The notes: generated by a model from the sequence alone, not told the origin. DNA of 64,000 nt from Erpobdella octoculata (GCA_963978895.1 OZ022246.1:13870791-13934790), one strand, 5' to 3'; shown: positions 9,789 to 21,639, numbered from the stretch's first letter. Program-made: numbers and translations.

Positions 9789-12689
9789 TTAATATGTCTT
9801 GAGCCGTTCACGAAAGACACTAAAAGGCATCGTTGGATCCTTCAGAGCGGGGGGAAGGCTATTCCAGGCCACAGGACCAGCCACAGAAAAACCACGCCCG
9901 CCAATCGTCACAGTCTCCGTCTGAAGGACAAGTAGATCGCCGGCCGCCGCCGATCGAAGATGAGACCGACCAAAGAGCTGAGAGACCGGAACACATAGCT
10001 CCTGAAGATAGACAGGAGCCATTCCATGGAGGCACTTATAAACCATAGAGCATAGTTTAAAACGGATTCTCTCCGGAAAGGGAAGCCAATGAAGCCGCGT
10101 CCGCATCAGACCCGAAACGCTGGCCCAGCCAGGCAATCGCAGCACGAGACGAGCAGCAGCCCGAAGAACAGATTGAAGCCTGTTGATTTGGAACAGCGGT
10201 AGACCGGCCAGGACCCCGCTGCAATAGTCGACCCGGCTTTGCACCAGTGCTCTTACAAGGGAGTGAGCAGAGTCTGTAGTGAGGCTTCTTCGGATGACAC
10301 GTAGCTGACGAAGATGGTAGAAACAGGTACGGCTGAGATGGGAAATGTGTGTCTCCATGGACAGATCGCGGTCAACCAGCACCCCAAGATCCCGAACAGA
10401 CGCAGAAGGCCTGACCGAAACCCCAGCAATGTCCACATCCCCCATCAAACAATGCCTCAGCCGTCGAGATGAACCCAGCCATATCAGCTCAGTCTTTGAT
10501 GGATTGAGTTTCAAGCGATTACTGGCCATCCATGAGCTGATTTCGCCAATACAGGCAGACACTCTTGGCACAAGATCAGAGCATAACATCTGAGGAGAGT
10601 CACTGTAAATTTGAAGATCGTCAGCATAAGAGTGAGCCGAAAACCCATGTCTGGCGGCGACACCGATGACATCAGCAGTGTAAAGAAGAAACAGCACCGG
10701 ACCAAGGACGGACCCCTGCGGTACCCCGTAGAAGAGAGAAGCCGACTCAGATGTGACATTGTTGCAGCGGATGCAGTGGGACCGGCCCGTGAGGTAGGAG
10801 CCGAACCATTTCAGGACCGCACCCCCAAGACCAAACGAGTTATGAAGCCTATCACACAAGATCTGATGATCGACGGTGTCAAAGGCAGCACTAAGGTCCA
10901 GAAGGCCCAGAAGTGTGATCCGTCCCAGATCGGCTGCTAAGTAGACATCCGAGAGCACCTTCAAGACAGCAGTCTCAGTAGAATGATGCTTTCTATAGGC
11001 TGACTGGCATGGTGGCAGGAGGTTATTTTCATTGAGATATATGTTCATCTGGTCGCCGACACATCGCTCCAACAGCTTAGACAAATACGACAGATTGGAG
11101 ATCGGACGATAGTTGGCAGGGTTGTGCGGATCCAAGTTCGGTTTCTTGAGGACTGGCGTGATTATGGCATTTTTCTGAGTCGAGGGAAAAAAACCTTGTC
11201 TTAGTGAAGAGTTGGCCAAAAATGCCACAAATGGTGCCAGTTCATTTGAATATTTTTTTATTATCCATGTTGGCACTGGGTCCAAGGAACAGTTCTTGTT
11301 AGGTGAAGCCCCGATGAGACGGATGATGTAGTTAGCATCCACAGGCCTGAATTCCAGCAGCGAGCTGGAACAGCCTCCAGCACAATAGAGCGGACCAGAA
11401 GCAGACGAAGTAGATTGGCGAACACTCTCGGTCTTCTCTAAAAACGCCTTCAAGAAATCACTCGCCGCAAGATCATTGGGTGGGGCTGAATAGCCACAGT
11501 CCTTGCCGAGCACCCCAGATAATGTTCTCCAGAGCTTTGCAGGATTACCTTGACTATCATCGATTTTTTCTCTCCAGTAAGAATTTTGTTTCTGCCTAAA
11601 AAGGCCGTGAGACGCCCGTACCTGGCTCATCCACAAAGTGCGATCATCCGGGTCTCGAGTCCGCTTGTAGCGCCGCTCCAACAGTCTTGATTTCCGTTTC
11701 GAGGCTGTGCAATCACGATCAAACCACGGCGTAAGAGGCTGAAGGCGCCGTCTAGCAGCACGGGAGGGAGCATTTTGATCAAGAAGCGACGATAAGGTAG
11801 TGTCATAGAGCTCCTGGGCCTGATCGATAGACATATCCTCATAGACCACCGGATTGCACAGGAGGCTGCTACGTAAATCAGACCGAAATCGCTCAGAGTC
11901 GAAACTCCTCCAAGCACGAGTTTTAATCTCGACAAACCGAGCTGGAGGAAGTCGGATCGGAACCCAGAAACGCACAAGAGAATGATCGGAGACCTGCGGC
12001 AGATCAACGACGACATACGGAGATGGAAGATCAGATCTAGTAATAACCAAATCAAGAGTATTACCCTGCGAATGCGTAGGGCCGGTAACAGACTGCACGA
12101 AGCCAAATGAACCTATGAGATCCAACAGACGAACAGAGTGTGGATCGAGAGTAATGTTGACCTTGATATTCAGATCTCCAGTAACAATGACCTGGCAATT
12201 GTACGTCGCCAATGCTTCAAAAATATTTCCTAGTTCTATGAAAAACAGATTACTCGCGGGGATGCTTCCAGGACGGTATATCAAAACAAAGATGAAACTC
12301 GTTTTAACGGATGAGAACTTTGTAGTTATGATCTCAAATGTAATTGGCGTCAATCCCAAAGCGAGTGGCTTGGCCGAGAGTGTGTCCCTGTGGATGACTG
12401 CTACTCCCCCATAAGAGCGGCCCCTTTCATCGGGCCCCCGAGCAGCTTCAATGCAGCGGTAACCAGGCAAAGTGATCTTTTTCAGGGCAACGTCGTCAAA
12501 ACACTCATGCCAGGTCTCCACCAAACCAAGAATTGACAATCTGTTTTCATTTATAATGTCTGAGATAGTGGCAATCTTGTTTTTGATGGACCTCACGTTG
12601 AGACAGGCCGCAGGGATTGTGGCAGTGTTAGATCCCCTCCTCGAAGCACACCCCGGTAGCTCATCAATGACGCCTGATCTCGTTCCTAA
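9789..12689 (-). CDS. LINE endonuclease-reverse transcriptase polyprotein
   Basis: About 965 codons open from the microsatellite border to a TAA at 9789. It would copy the element's RNA by target-primed reverse transcription. An apurinic-type endonuclease comes first: CLNVRSIKNK, GLVETWH, VTGDLNIKV and VSDHSLVRFW are its conserved boxes. The reverse transcriptase follows: NYRPISNLSYLSKLLER, QSAYRKHHSTETA, LLDLSAAFDTVDH, YGVPQGSVLGP, and the catalytic YADD near 10616-10630. The C-terminus ends PVAWNSLPPALKD and SVFRERLKTY, as in many CR1/L2-group ORF2 proteins. No stop or frameshift is visible, so the copy is young. ORF1 is absent and there is no clear initiator ATG because the 5' end abuts the repeat. 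Family placement (CR1, L2 or a sister clade) is from motif memory. Confidence 0.9.
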   Translation of the reverse strand, partial: LGTRSGVIDELPGCASRRGSNTATIPAACLNVRSIKNKIATISDIINENRLSILGLVETWHECFDDVALKKITLPGYRCIEAARGPDERGRSYGGVAVIHRDTLSAKPLALGLTPITFEIITTKFSSVKTSFIFVLIYRPGSIPASNLFFIELGNIFEALATYNCQVIVTGDLNIKVNITLDPHSVRLLDLIGSFGFVQSVTGPTHSQGNTLDLVITRSDLPSPYVVVDLPQVSDHSLVRFWVPIRLPPARFVEIKTRAWRSFDSERFRSDLRSSLLCNPVVYEDMSIDQAQELYDTTLSSLLDQNAPSRAARRRLQPLTPWFDRDCTASKRKSRLLERRYKRTRDPDDRTLWMSQVRASHGLFRQKQNSYWREKIDDSQGNPAKLWRTLSGVLGKDCGYSAPPNDLAASDFLKAFLEKTESVRQSTSSASGPLYCAGGCSSSLLEFRPVDANYIIRLIGASPNKNCSLDPVPTWIIKKYSNELAPFVAFLANSSLRQGFFPSTQKNAIITPVLKKPNLDPHNPANYRPISNLSYLSKLLERCVGDQMNIYLNENNLLPPCQSAYRKHHSTETAVLKVLSDVYLAADLGRITLLGLLDLSAAFDTVDHQILCDRLHNSFGLGGAVLKWFGSYLTGRSHCIRCNNVTSESASLFYGVPQGSVLGPVLFLLYTADVIGVAARHGFSAHSYADDLQIYSDSPQMLCSDLVPRVSACIGEISSWMASNRLKLNPSKTELIWLGSSRRLRHCLMGDVDIAGVSVRPSASVRDLGVLVDRDLSMETHISHLSRTCFYHLRQLRVIRRSLTTDSAHSLVRALVQSRVDYCSGVLAGLPLFQINRLQSVLRAAARLVLRLPGWASVSGLMRTRLHWLPFPERIRFKLCSMVYKCLHGMAPVYLQELCVPVSQLFGRSHLRSAAAGDLLVLQTETVTIGGRGFSVAGPVAWNSLPPALKDPTMPFSVFRERLKTY

Positions 12690-12690
12690 T
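9789..12690 (-). mobile_element. CR1/L2-like non-LTR retrotransposon, nearly intact, inserted in (ACAT)n
   Basis: The element runs on the minus strand from the (ACAT)n tract ending at 12745 to the one starting at 9780. Its 5' edge is at TAGGAACGAGATCAGGCG (about 12690) and is probably truncated. Its 3' end lies directly after the stop codon, followed by a short (ATT)n tail (9779-9790) that merges into ATGT repeats. On the element's sense strand the flanking microsatellite reads ATGT, opposite to the RLE LINE copies. No target duplication can be defined in repetitive flanks. Confidence 0.88.
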
Positions 12691-12745
12691 ACATACATAC
12701 ATACATACATACATACATACATACATACATACATACATACATACA
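12691..12745. repeat. (ACAT)n microsatellite between LINE and hairpin
   Basis: A short perfect ACAT tract separates the 5' edge of the CR1/L2-like LINE from the 45-base hairpin at 12749. It is probably part of the same original tract as 9459-9780 and 12795-13091. Confidence 0.95.
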
Positions 12746-12748
12746 TAC

Positions 12749-12793
12749 CATGGATATCTTGATATAACTAGATGTTATATCAAGATATCCATG
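12749..12793. repeat. Perfect 20-bp inverted repeat with 5-nt loop inside (ACAT)n
   Basis: The arms are CATGGATATCTTGATATAAC (12749-12768) and its exact complement (12774-12793), with loop TAGAT. ACAT repeats flank it on both sides. A related single arm, GGCTATCTTGATATAAC, occurs at 3152-3168. It could be a tiny foldback insertion or a template-switch product. Confidence 0.95.
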
Positions 12794-12794
12794 A

Positions 12795-13034
12795 TACATA
12801 CATACATACATACATACATACATACATACATACATACATACATACATACATACATACATACATACATACATACATACATACATACATACATACATACATA
12901 CATACATACATACATACATACATACATACATACATACATACATACATACATACATACATACATACATACATACATACATACATACATACATACATACATA
13001 CATACATACATACATACATACATACATACATACA

Positions 13035-13068
<34 letters not shown>

Positions 13069-13091
13069 CATACATACATACATACATACAT
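12795..13091. repeat. (ACAT)n microsatellite, 5' flank of RLE LINE copy A
   Basis: Near-perfect ACAT repeats of about 297 bp with a single ATAT interruption near 13062. They run directly into the truncated 5' edge of RLE LINE copy A. Confidence 0.97.
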
Positions 13092-14565
13092 CCAGGATGT
13101 TGATCAGGGTGCTTCTATTCTCCGTATGGCAACTGTCTCCATGGAAAGCATTAATGCTGCTCCGCTTCAGAGCAGGTTCAAAGTGTGGATTTTGCAATTT
13201 GTTTTAGTGCCAAGACTGCTTTGGCCTCTGACAGTCTATGAAATTGGTCTGCAAGTTGTGGAGAAACTAGAAAGAAAGATAGCTCGTTTTACACGTCAAT
13301 GGTTGGGTCTGCCTCCGGGATTGACGTCTGTGGCTCTCTACGGCAAAACAGCCAAGCTGAGACTTCCATTGCGGTCTTTTGTTGAAGATTTCAAGATCAG
13401 CAAACTGAGAACTCAGATGATGCTCGATAATTCAACGGATCAGAGAGTCGCTGAGGTAAAACCAACTCTAATCTCAGGAACCAAGTGGAATGCTAGAGTT
13501 GAAATAGAGAATGCCACGGTTTCTCTCCAGTGGACTGAAAGGACCGGAGCAGTTCAGTTGGGGCGGCATGGTGTTGGATGGAACCACCATCTCTGGTGGT
13601 CCAAGGCAAACGCTCAGGAAAGATCAGACTTGATTGTTCAGGACAGAAAGCAAGCGATAGAAAGCGAGAGAGTTGTGAAGAGCGCACAATTGTCACAGCA
13701 AGGCGACTGGACCAGATGGGAGGAGACAGTTCAGCGGTCTCTGTCATGGGAAGATATATGGCGCTATGCTCCAGTGCAGCTATCGTTCCTCATTAGATCG
13801 ATGTATGATCAGCTGCCAACAGCCAGCAATTTAAAGAAATGGAGATTAATTGAGAACGATGAGTGTCAGCTCTGCGGTCAGTCGCAGTCATTGATTCATA
13901 TTCTTTCCTCCTGCTCCTATTCCCTTTCTCATGGTAGATACACGTGGCGCCACAACCTTGTTCTCCAAAAGCTGCTGGGATTTGTAAAAGAGGCCTGCCG
14001 AAAAGCCAACTCAATGGAGGTGAAACCTAGGAGGAGGATTTATTTTTTGAGAGAGGGATTGCCGCAGCTAAATCGCCCAAAGAGAACCCTCACGGAAGGA
14101 GAGAATGTTTTCCATGCGGCGAACGACTGGAGGGTCTCTGCCGATCTGAAAACGGAAAAGTGCTTCCCAGTTTCAATAAAGGAAAGTGGGAAAAGGCCAG
14201 ACATAGTTGTTTTTTCGAGTCTGTCCAAGACATTTCTTCTCATCGAGTTGACAGTGCCTTGGGAAAGCAACATGGAGGCCAGTAACATCATGAAATTAGA
14301 AAAATACAGAGAATTGGTGTTGGATTTGGAAGCAAATGGCTCAAGAGCTGAGCTTTTTGCTGTTGAAGTCGGAGCACGCGGTTTGGTTGGTAAATCTTTG
14401 CTAAAGTTGCTGCGGGCCCTGGGAATGTCTAACAGAGAGCGGACCCGTGCAATTAAACAGATTTCTGAAGCAGCAGAATCGGCTTCATTCTGGATTTGGT
14501 CTCAAAGAGAGAAAAAAGAAGATTTTCCAAATTTAGAAGCCGCTCTCTCCGCTCCGCAAGAATAG
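13092..14565 (+). CDS. RLE LINE copy A: C-terminal RT plus restriction-like endonuclease, partial but uninterrupted
   Basis: About 490 codons are open from the microsatellite border to TAG at 14563-14565. It begins after the RT active site, in the thumb region (PLQSRFKVWILQF, LPPGLTSVALYG). It then has the CCHC knuckle CQLCGQSQSLIHILSSC followed by GRYTWRHN, and a restriction-like endonuclease centre RPDIVVF (about 14200) with IELTVPWESN, the RPD-(D/E)xK-like signature of R2, R4, NeSL and Hero elements. In copy B two Trp codons of this region are stops, whereas here they are TGG. The frame continues upstream into ACAT repeats as THTYIHTY residues, with no true start. About nine residue differences from copy B over roughly 490 positions indicate recent activity of the family. 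Confidence 0.9.
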
Positions 14566-14889
14566 AATTGCTTCGTCTTTGTTTACGTGGCGATATTAAG
14601 TACCGCTACGAAAGCGAAGCCGTTATGTCGTCGAAGGTTTTCTCACTTGAATAGTCTGAATTTCTTTAACGTCGCGAGTTTATTTGCATGATAAATATCT
14701 GCCACGATGCAAGGAATGATAGAAATTCGATGTCGGAAAAGAACAAAGACATTTTCTGCCGGAGGACGTTCGTCCGTCGAACGTGGCTCGCCCCCCTTAG
14801 AACGTCAAGAAATAAAAGAGCCGAAACGTTTGCTCGAGGGGGGGTTTTCTTCTGATGACCTCCACAGAAAAGCTCTTCAGGAGTGCACA
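13092..14889 (+). mobile_element. RLE-type non-LTR retrotransposon (R2/NeSL/Hero-like), copy A, 5'-truncated
   Basis: This copy starts abruptly after (ACAT)n within the reverse-transcriptase region and runs through the stop codon at 14565 and a 3' UTR of about 320 bp, ending GGAGTGCACACAC and then (ACAT)n. The 3' UTR and coding sequence match copy B (27293-31043, opposite strand) almost base for base. Truncation at the 5' end is usual for target-primed reverse transcription. Both flanks on the sense strand read ACAT. Confidence 0.93.
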
Positions 14890-16001
<1,112 letters not shown>

Positions 16002-16142
16002 ACATACATACATACATACATACATACATACATACATACATACATACATACATACATACATACATACATACATACATACATACATACATACATACATACA
16101 TACATACATACATACATACATTCACACATACATTCACACATA
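16002..16142. repeat. (ACAT)n microsatellite, left flank of hAT-4
   Basis: ACAT repeats with CATTCACA variants near 16120-16140. The hAT-4 element begins at its right edge. Confidence 0.97.
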
Positions 16143-16514
16143 CATGGCCGTCGAGTGACCATTGCGGGCCCCCTGAGAGCCAGACGGTAGCCCCTAAAAA
16201 AATTTAAATGTTCTGCACATTCACTGATTGGCACCTAGCGGTGAATTCTTCATATCATTTTTTTAAATTTTATAAAAACTGTTCAATGATAATGGATTTT
16301 TTTAAATAATAAATGTATTAATTATTAGAATTTTATAATTACACTTTTATGATTTTCAAATTCAGGATTTAAAAGATTAAAATACATTTGCCATTTATGA
16401 AAAACAGGTTTATTAAAGAAATTAGTTGAAAAATTAACAGTATAATTTATTGCACAATGACCAATTTTTCCATATTTTGAACGTGATATTTTTCTTGATT
16501 TTTTTTTTCTTTAA

Positions 16515-16742
16515 TGCGAAATTGTCAATGATTTCATCAAATTTAATAGACCTAGCTAGATCATTTTCAATTGCTAATAACGCTAAATCACAAAGTCTTT
16601 TCTGTCCCATTACTGATTGTTGTACACTATTTATTTGTTTCAATTTGCTGAATGAACATTCAGCTTCCGCAACAGTCACAGGTACCGTACAAAAAATTCT
16701 TATTGCAACAGATACATTTTGGAAAAGGCATTCTACTTTCAA
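16515..16742 (-). pseudogene. hAT-4 transposase C-terminal part
   Basis: The minus strand encodes NVSVAIRIFCTVPVTVAEAE, CSFSKLKQINSVQQSVM and RLCDLALLAIENDLARS, then FDEIIDNFALKK. This is the dimerisation end of ZMYM1/TTF-like hAT transposases (usual form PVSVASAERSFSKLKLIK, LAxLSIE, FA). The ER-type position is changed to EC. It is the same gene as the fragment at 22032-22290, separated by the Gypsy element. Confidence 0.85.
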
Positions 16743-16993
16743 TTCTCGAAATTTGTTTAGAAAATCCAGTGGTTTTAAAACAGATGAATCAGGAGTAACT
16801 AAATCATCTCCAAAATTTTATTTGTAAATTGCTTTTAGGTGTTTTATTTAATCAATTATTTCCATGGGAACGTCATTTTCGTATTCTGTACAAAAAACTC
16901 TAACATTTGTTCAATTTATGAATCTGAAAGTTCCAGAAATAACCACAAAAAACTGAATGTATTGCTGATAGATTAGGCTATAGAAATTGTGTT

Positions 16994-17426
16994 TGTAGTC
17001 GCTGACTACGTTATTTCGATATAGGTACTTTGTAGTACCAACTCAACACAATTTGAATTTGTCTTAATAGGCGCGTCTGCGGCAACGCTTCCGGGCGTAT
17101 GTTTGAAATAACTTTATTTAATTGACCGACGACAATAGACAAAAATAAGCAATTCTTCTCGGGGCCAACAATGGCGAGAAATGAAAATAAAGCAAAGTTT
17201 AAATTCTTGATTAAAGTAGCAATATGGCGAACCACGAGAACAACGAAGAAGAAAAAGCGAGAACATTCGAGAGCAAAGGTTTTTAAGCTAGCCACTAGCT
17301 AGCGCGCGCTAAACAAGTGAAGGAGCGCGAGCCTAGCAAGCTACGGAGCGCTCACCTGTAATTACCCGTATAACAAGGGTTTGGCACATGTGTGCGTGGA
17401 CGTGCATAAAATACCGGTACACTACA
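16994..17426 (-). repeat. Gypsy 3' LTR (left copy), 433 bp
   Basis: Matches the right LTR except for small changes and an extra stretch of about 40 bp at 17058-17100, between two TTTGAA words, where the other LTR has only GGCAG. The extra stretch shares 37 bases with 5961-5997 in hAT-2. Confidence 0.93.
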
Positions 17427-17445
17427 ATAGTCCCCCCGCAGATGG
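17427..17445 (-). other. Gypsy polypurine tract
   Basis: Immediately inside the left LTR the minus strand reads GCGGGGGGACTAT before TGTAG. A purine-rich primer site for plus-strand DNA synthesis is expected here. Confidence 0.75.
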
Positions 17446-17547
17446 CGGAGCCATAAAAAAAAAGAGAAAAGTACAAACAAAAATCATACGCAGAAATTAT
17501 CAAGGAAATAACGAACGAAAACAATGCAAGAGAGAAACAAGAGAGAA

Positions 17548-18540
17548 TCATACTGCAAATCTAACACGACGCTGCGCTCGTATATTTGACTGTTGCTGCT
17601 CAATATCGCTTTTCTGTACAATGCTGTCCGAGGGTTGATTCGCTGATCTTGGACGAATTGTATATTTTCGAATATGAGCCAATTTAATGCGATCACGTGA
17701 AACAATCGAAACTACATCATCGGGCATCTTAAGTTTTACAATTTTATCATTCAAATCTAAAGCCTCAAATGGACCTTGATAAGGTGACTCAAGAGGGCGA
17801 CGTAAGCGATCAGTTCGAATGAATACAAAATCACCTTTATTTAAAACTAGATTGTTTAACAAACGAGCAGGTGTATGATGGATACCTTTTGATAACGATG
17901 AAAAATCTATATCAGACATACACTGTGCCAATCGCAAAACTAATTCAGGCATCCTCAGCCCAGAGCGCGTCGAGGATGTAGAAAAAAATGTGTGTGGCAT
18001 AAGAGGCGAAGCGCCAGTGACAGCTGTAAACGGACCAATACCATGTTTATTTGGTAAACACTGAAGAGCCAGCAGAACAGAGGCAACGCAATCAGCCAAT
18101 CGTCTTCCCGAGCCTTTAAAGCATTCTTTAATGTACTGTGAAATCGTTCGATCATCCCGTTTGATTGCGGATGATAGGCTGTAGTTCGTAAACGATGAAA
18201 GCCGATCAGCGAGGAAAGACGTCCTCGGTCCGTTACAATGTGAAGCGGGACACCAAAACGAGAAACCCACGCCGTCAGGAAAACATCAGTAACAGTTTCA
18301 GCCGTAATGTTAGAAGCTGGCACTACCTCAAACCATCGAGTTGCTCGGTCGATCATGGTGATGAGGTATCGCTTCTCGGATGGATAAGGTGAAATGGTAT
18401 CTTTTGAAGGCTTCAGAGGTCCAACAATATCTATGTGAATTGTTTGGAATCTATCGGAAGCTGGAAACTGCATATGCTGCACCTGGGGTTTGTTGTGTTT
18501 GAAGACCTTCGATTTCTGGCAGTTCACAGTCTCGAACCCA
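17548..18540 (-). pseudogene. Gypsy integrase, frameshifted
   Basis: Two overlapping frames carry one integrase. The first (from about 18527) holds the core: FQTIHIDIVGPL, YLITMIDRATRWFE and IVTDRG, then a gap, then TTAYHPQSNGMIERFHSTLK, which supply the D, D and E catalytic residues. Sequence between TDRG and SSLIGFHR appears deleted. After a frame change the second frame (ending 17548) has the C-terminal part with DFVFIRTDRL, YQGPFEALDL and VSRDRIKLAHI. The zinc-binding HHCC head is at the end of the RT frame (LSHPGVKGTKQLI, then CELPEIEG in a shifted frame). Several indels make it inactive. Confidence 0.88.
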
Positions 18541-20200
18541 CTCCTTGATGTTTCTTTTCATGTCTGGCCAAAAGTAGCGTTCGACTATCAGTTGTTTAGT
18601 ACCTTTAACTCCAGGGTGCGACAAACTGTGCAGCTGATTGAATATTGCCATACGATGCTCACGTGGGACAAAAAGTCGAGGATATGGTAGGGTGGTGTCA
18701 CACCACAACAATTGCTTGTCTTCGATCGGAAAAGATTTCAACTTTTCTTTATATTCTTCAGTTTCAGCATCATCCTTCTGTGCGACACTAAGTGTGGACA
18801 AGGCTGGAAGTATCAAGTCTAGCGAACATGTAATAGTTTCATCTGTATCGGCACGAGAGAGGGCATCTGCCACGATATTTTCCGAACCACCTATGTACTC
18901 AATTGAGCAGACGTATTCCGAGATATATGACAGGTGACGTTGTTGGCGATCAGATTTCGGTGGGGTTTGACTGTAGAATGCATTCACTAAGGGTTTGTGG
19001 TTTGTAAAAACTGCAACAGTACGACCCTCAATAATTGGTTTGAAGTGAACTACTGCAAGGTAGACGGCTAAAAGTTTGCGGTCAAACGCAGAGTAGGAAC
19101 GTTGAGGTGTAGAGAGATGTTTCGAGAAAAATGCTACTGGTCGAAGTTCGTTCCCGACAGACTGGTGCAAGGCTGCTCCAACGGCATAGTTTGACGCATC
19201 GGTGACGAGGTGAAATTTGTCAGACTTCGGATCAGTGAAGTTCAACTGGATCGCTTGGGTAAGATTCTCTTTCAATTTCTCGAACGCTCTGCGTGCATCA
19301 TCCGTCCATAATAATTTCAAAATTTTACCTTTGCACGATGCAAGAAGTTGATACAGGGGTTCAGCTATGTCAGCAAACAAAAGTATAAAGCGTCGGTAAA
19401 ACCCAATCATGCCAAGAAAACGACGCAAGGAAGCATAATCAATCGGAATTTCGTAATGTTTAATCGTTTCAACTTTATTCGCCAGGGGCACAATACCTTT
19501 TGAGCTAACTGAATAACCAAGAAAATCAACCTTATCTACCGCAAACACGCACTTTTCCAACGCAACATGCAGCCTGTTATCGCATAAACGATTCATAACA
19601 ATTTCCAAGTGAATTTTGTGCTCATCTAAATTCTGCGAAGCAATTAGGATATCGTCGATGTATACAAAAACAAATGATAAATCGCGAAAAATGGAATCCA
19701 TGAAACGCTGAAAAGTTTGCGGTGCGTTGCAGAGCCCGAATGGCATACGCGTGAATTCGAATAAACCAAGCGGCGTAATTACTGCAGTTTTTTAGCATCC
19801 CCAGGAGCCATAGGTATGTGGAAATACACTTTAACAACGTCGAGCTTGCTGTAAATGGTAGGGCCTTGAAAGCGATCGATGCATGAATTTATGTGCGGCA
19901 ATGGGTAGCGATCCTTTTTGGTAATTGCGTTCAATTGTCGGAAATCACCGTAAGGTCGCCACGACTGACCATCTTTCTTTTGCACTAAATGCAGCGGGGA
20001 TGCCCAATAAATATTCGAAGGGCGCACAATACCAGCTGCAAGCATGAAATCAAATTCCTTTTTCGCAATTTCAAATTTATTGGGGGGTAGCTGTCGCGCG
20101 CGTGCAAAAACAGGGCGTGCAGAACCCATATCAATTGTATGCTGGGTCGAAGAGCCATGAACACAAACAGAATAATCTCTTTGCCCAGGCATAACCAAAG
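18541..20200 (-). pseudogene. Gypsy reverse transcriptase and RNase H, two frames
   Basis: The first part (20198-19779) holds RT boxes ARARQLPPNKFEIAKKEF, SPLHLVQKKDG and RPYGDFRQLNAIT up to IPMAPGDAKK. There a run of six A residues appears one base short, which shifts the frame into a stop. The second part (19746-18541) resumes with MPFGLCNAPQTFQRFMD, the catalytic FVYIDDILIAS (19640-19670), GFYRRFILLFADIAEPLY, then RNase H with LVTDASNYAVGAALHQ, KLLAVYLAVVHFKP and NIVADALSR. The RT and RNase H active-site residues themselves look intact. Confidence 0.92.
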
Positions 20201-20638
20201 TGGGGTATTAATCAAATAGCGGGGGTACGAACGCTGGAAGATTGCCGGAAGTTTAATGCCACATGCCAAATACTCTCGCACAAGTTTAGAAATACACGGC
20301 GCATGAAAATTTGTGTTAGTATCAACAATCGCACGCTCAAAACAATTTACGCTAATGCGAAATTTAGAGAGAAAATCAGCACCAAGAATTGGCTTTGCAA
20401 CGTCAGCCACGACAAAAACCCAAATAAATGACCTGCGCAATGATGAATTTCTAAGCGTTAAATGAGTTTGTCCATGCACAGCAATAGAGCGACCATCAGC
20501 AGCTTTCAAACGAATCGATGAAGATGACAATAAACATGAAAGTGCTTTTAATACTGATAGTGGGGTTAAAGATATTGATGAACCCGTATTAATTAAAAAT
20601 TCAACTGAAAAATTTTGAATGCGAAAAGCGGCCAACAA
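20200..20638 (-). pseudogene. Gypsy retropepsin with changed catalytic residue
   Basis: The minus strand encodes FLINTGSSISLTP where retropepsins have DTG or DSG. The catalytic Asp codon GAT has become AAT (Asn). The flap and the second conserved box PILGADFLSKF follow about 70 residues later. This one change should abolish the protease even without the frame breaks on either side. Confidence 0.85.
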
Positions 20639-20676
20639 TTGTAGGGCGCCACCAGATGCCGCAGATGCTGGAGCGC

Positions 20677-21359
20677 CTAGATATTTAAAGATTGCACAGG
20701 AGAATTACTTCTCGAGCTTGCAGGTGTTGCGTCACGCGACTGAGATACTTTAATACCAGATTTATCTGGCCACCGACACCGTGCTTTTGCCCCATACAAA
20801 ATATGACTTCGGCAAACCTTAGGCCGTTGATTAGCAGAAAACGGAACTAATGTATTTGAAAAAGCGGGTTCAAATGATTTACGCACCACCTTATTATTAA
20901 CAAACGAGTTACGCGCAGCATTATTATTATTACCAAAAAATCGGTCGTTTGATTTCATCGATGCAGGTTCACTCACGAAGGATGTAGTTTGGCACTTTAG
21001 CAATGGGAGGAGTTCGTCGGCAAGTCGTCCGAGGTCGTCCAGTCCCAGTGTTTTCTGTGACGCGATGACAGGTGCGAGGCTGGTCTCGTGGAACCTCTTG
21101 ACGGCGTCTTTGAGTTGGGCGTAATCGGCGGCCTGCAAGATTACGTCGTCGAGGTTGCTCACTGTCTCTACTGGGAGATTTGCTAACGCGTGGTAGAATC
21201 TTGTGGTAGACGTCGTGATGCCGGCGATGTTGAACTGCGCCTCAAGGATCACAAACCACGTAGCAGGGTTTGACGGTATGAAAAGAGGCGCTTTTACTGA
21301 GACGCAGCAATTGTGGGAGTTGTGGTGACGGCCAGAGGTTGCGTTGAAGCTGATGCCAT
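20677..21359 (-). pseudogene. Gypsy gag, frameshifted
   Basis: A plausible ATG lies at 21357-21359 (MASASTQPLAVT), but that frame stops near 21296. The remaining gag is in a neighbouring frame: APLFIPSNPATWFVILEAQF, TTRFYHALANLPVET and QTLGLDDLGRLADELLPLL-like helices, then a degenerate zinc-finger-like CRSHILYGAKARCRWPD near the end. The W-x-EAQF and FGxKARxC patterns are typical of Mag-lineage gag proteins. The first change is near 21300. Confidence 0.82.
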
Positions 21360-21622
21360 TTTGACGATGAGTCAGTCGATAGAAAAATTCTTCGAGCTGT
21401 AGTCCTCGATTTGTAGACGTCGGAGGTTCAAAACGCTGAAGACTGCAAACACCGGTGGTCAAGAACGTCGAAGCTAAAGACTTCGCAGTCTGAAAACGTT
21501 GAAAGCTGCAGTCGTCGGTGTTGAAGAACGTCGGGGAAAGAAAACTGACGTCGTCGGAAGTTGGGGTCACCTTGTGGTGAGCCTTTCACTGGACTTCAGA
21601 ATTCTTCACGTTGGAGAAAGAA

Positions 21623-21637
21623 ACGTCGGGGTCACCA
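21623..21637 (-). other. Gypsy primer binding site, tRNA-Trp
   Basis: Two bases inside the right (5') LTR the minus strand reads TGGTGACCCCGACGT, a 15-base complement to the 3' end of eukaryotic tRNA-Trp (including CCA). Confidence 0.85.
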
Positions 21638-21639
21638 AT

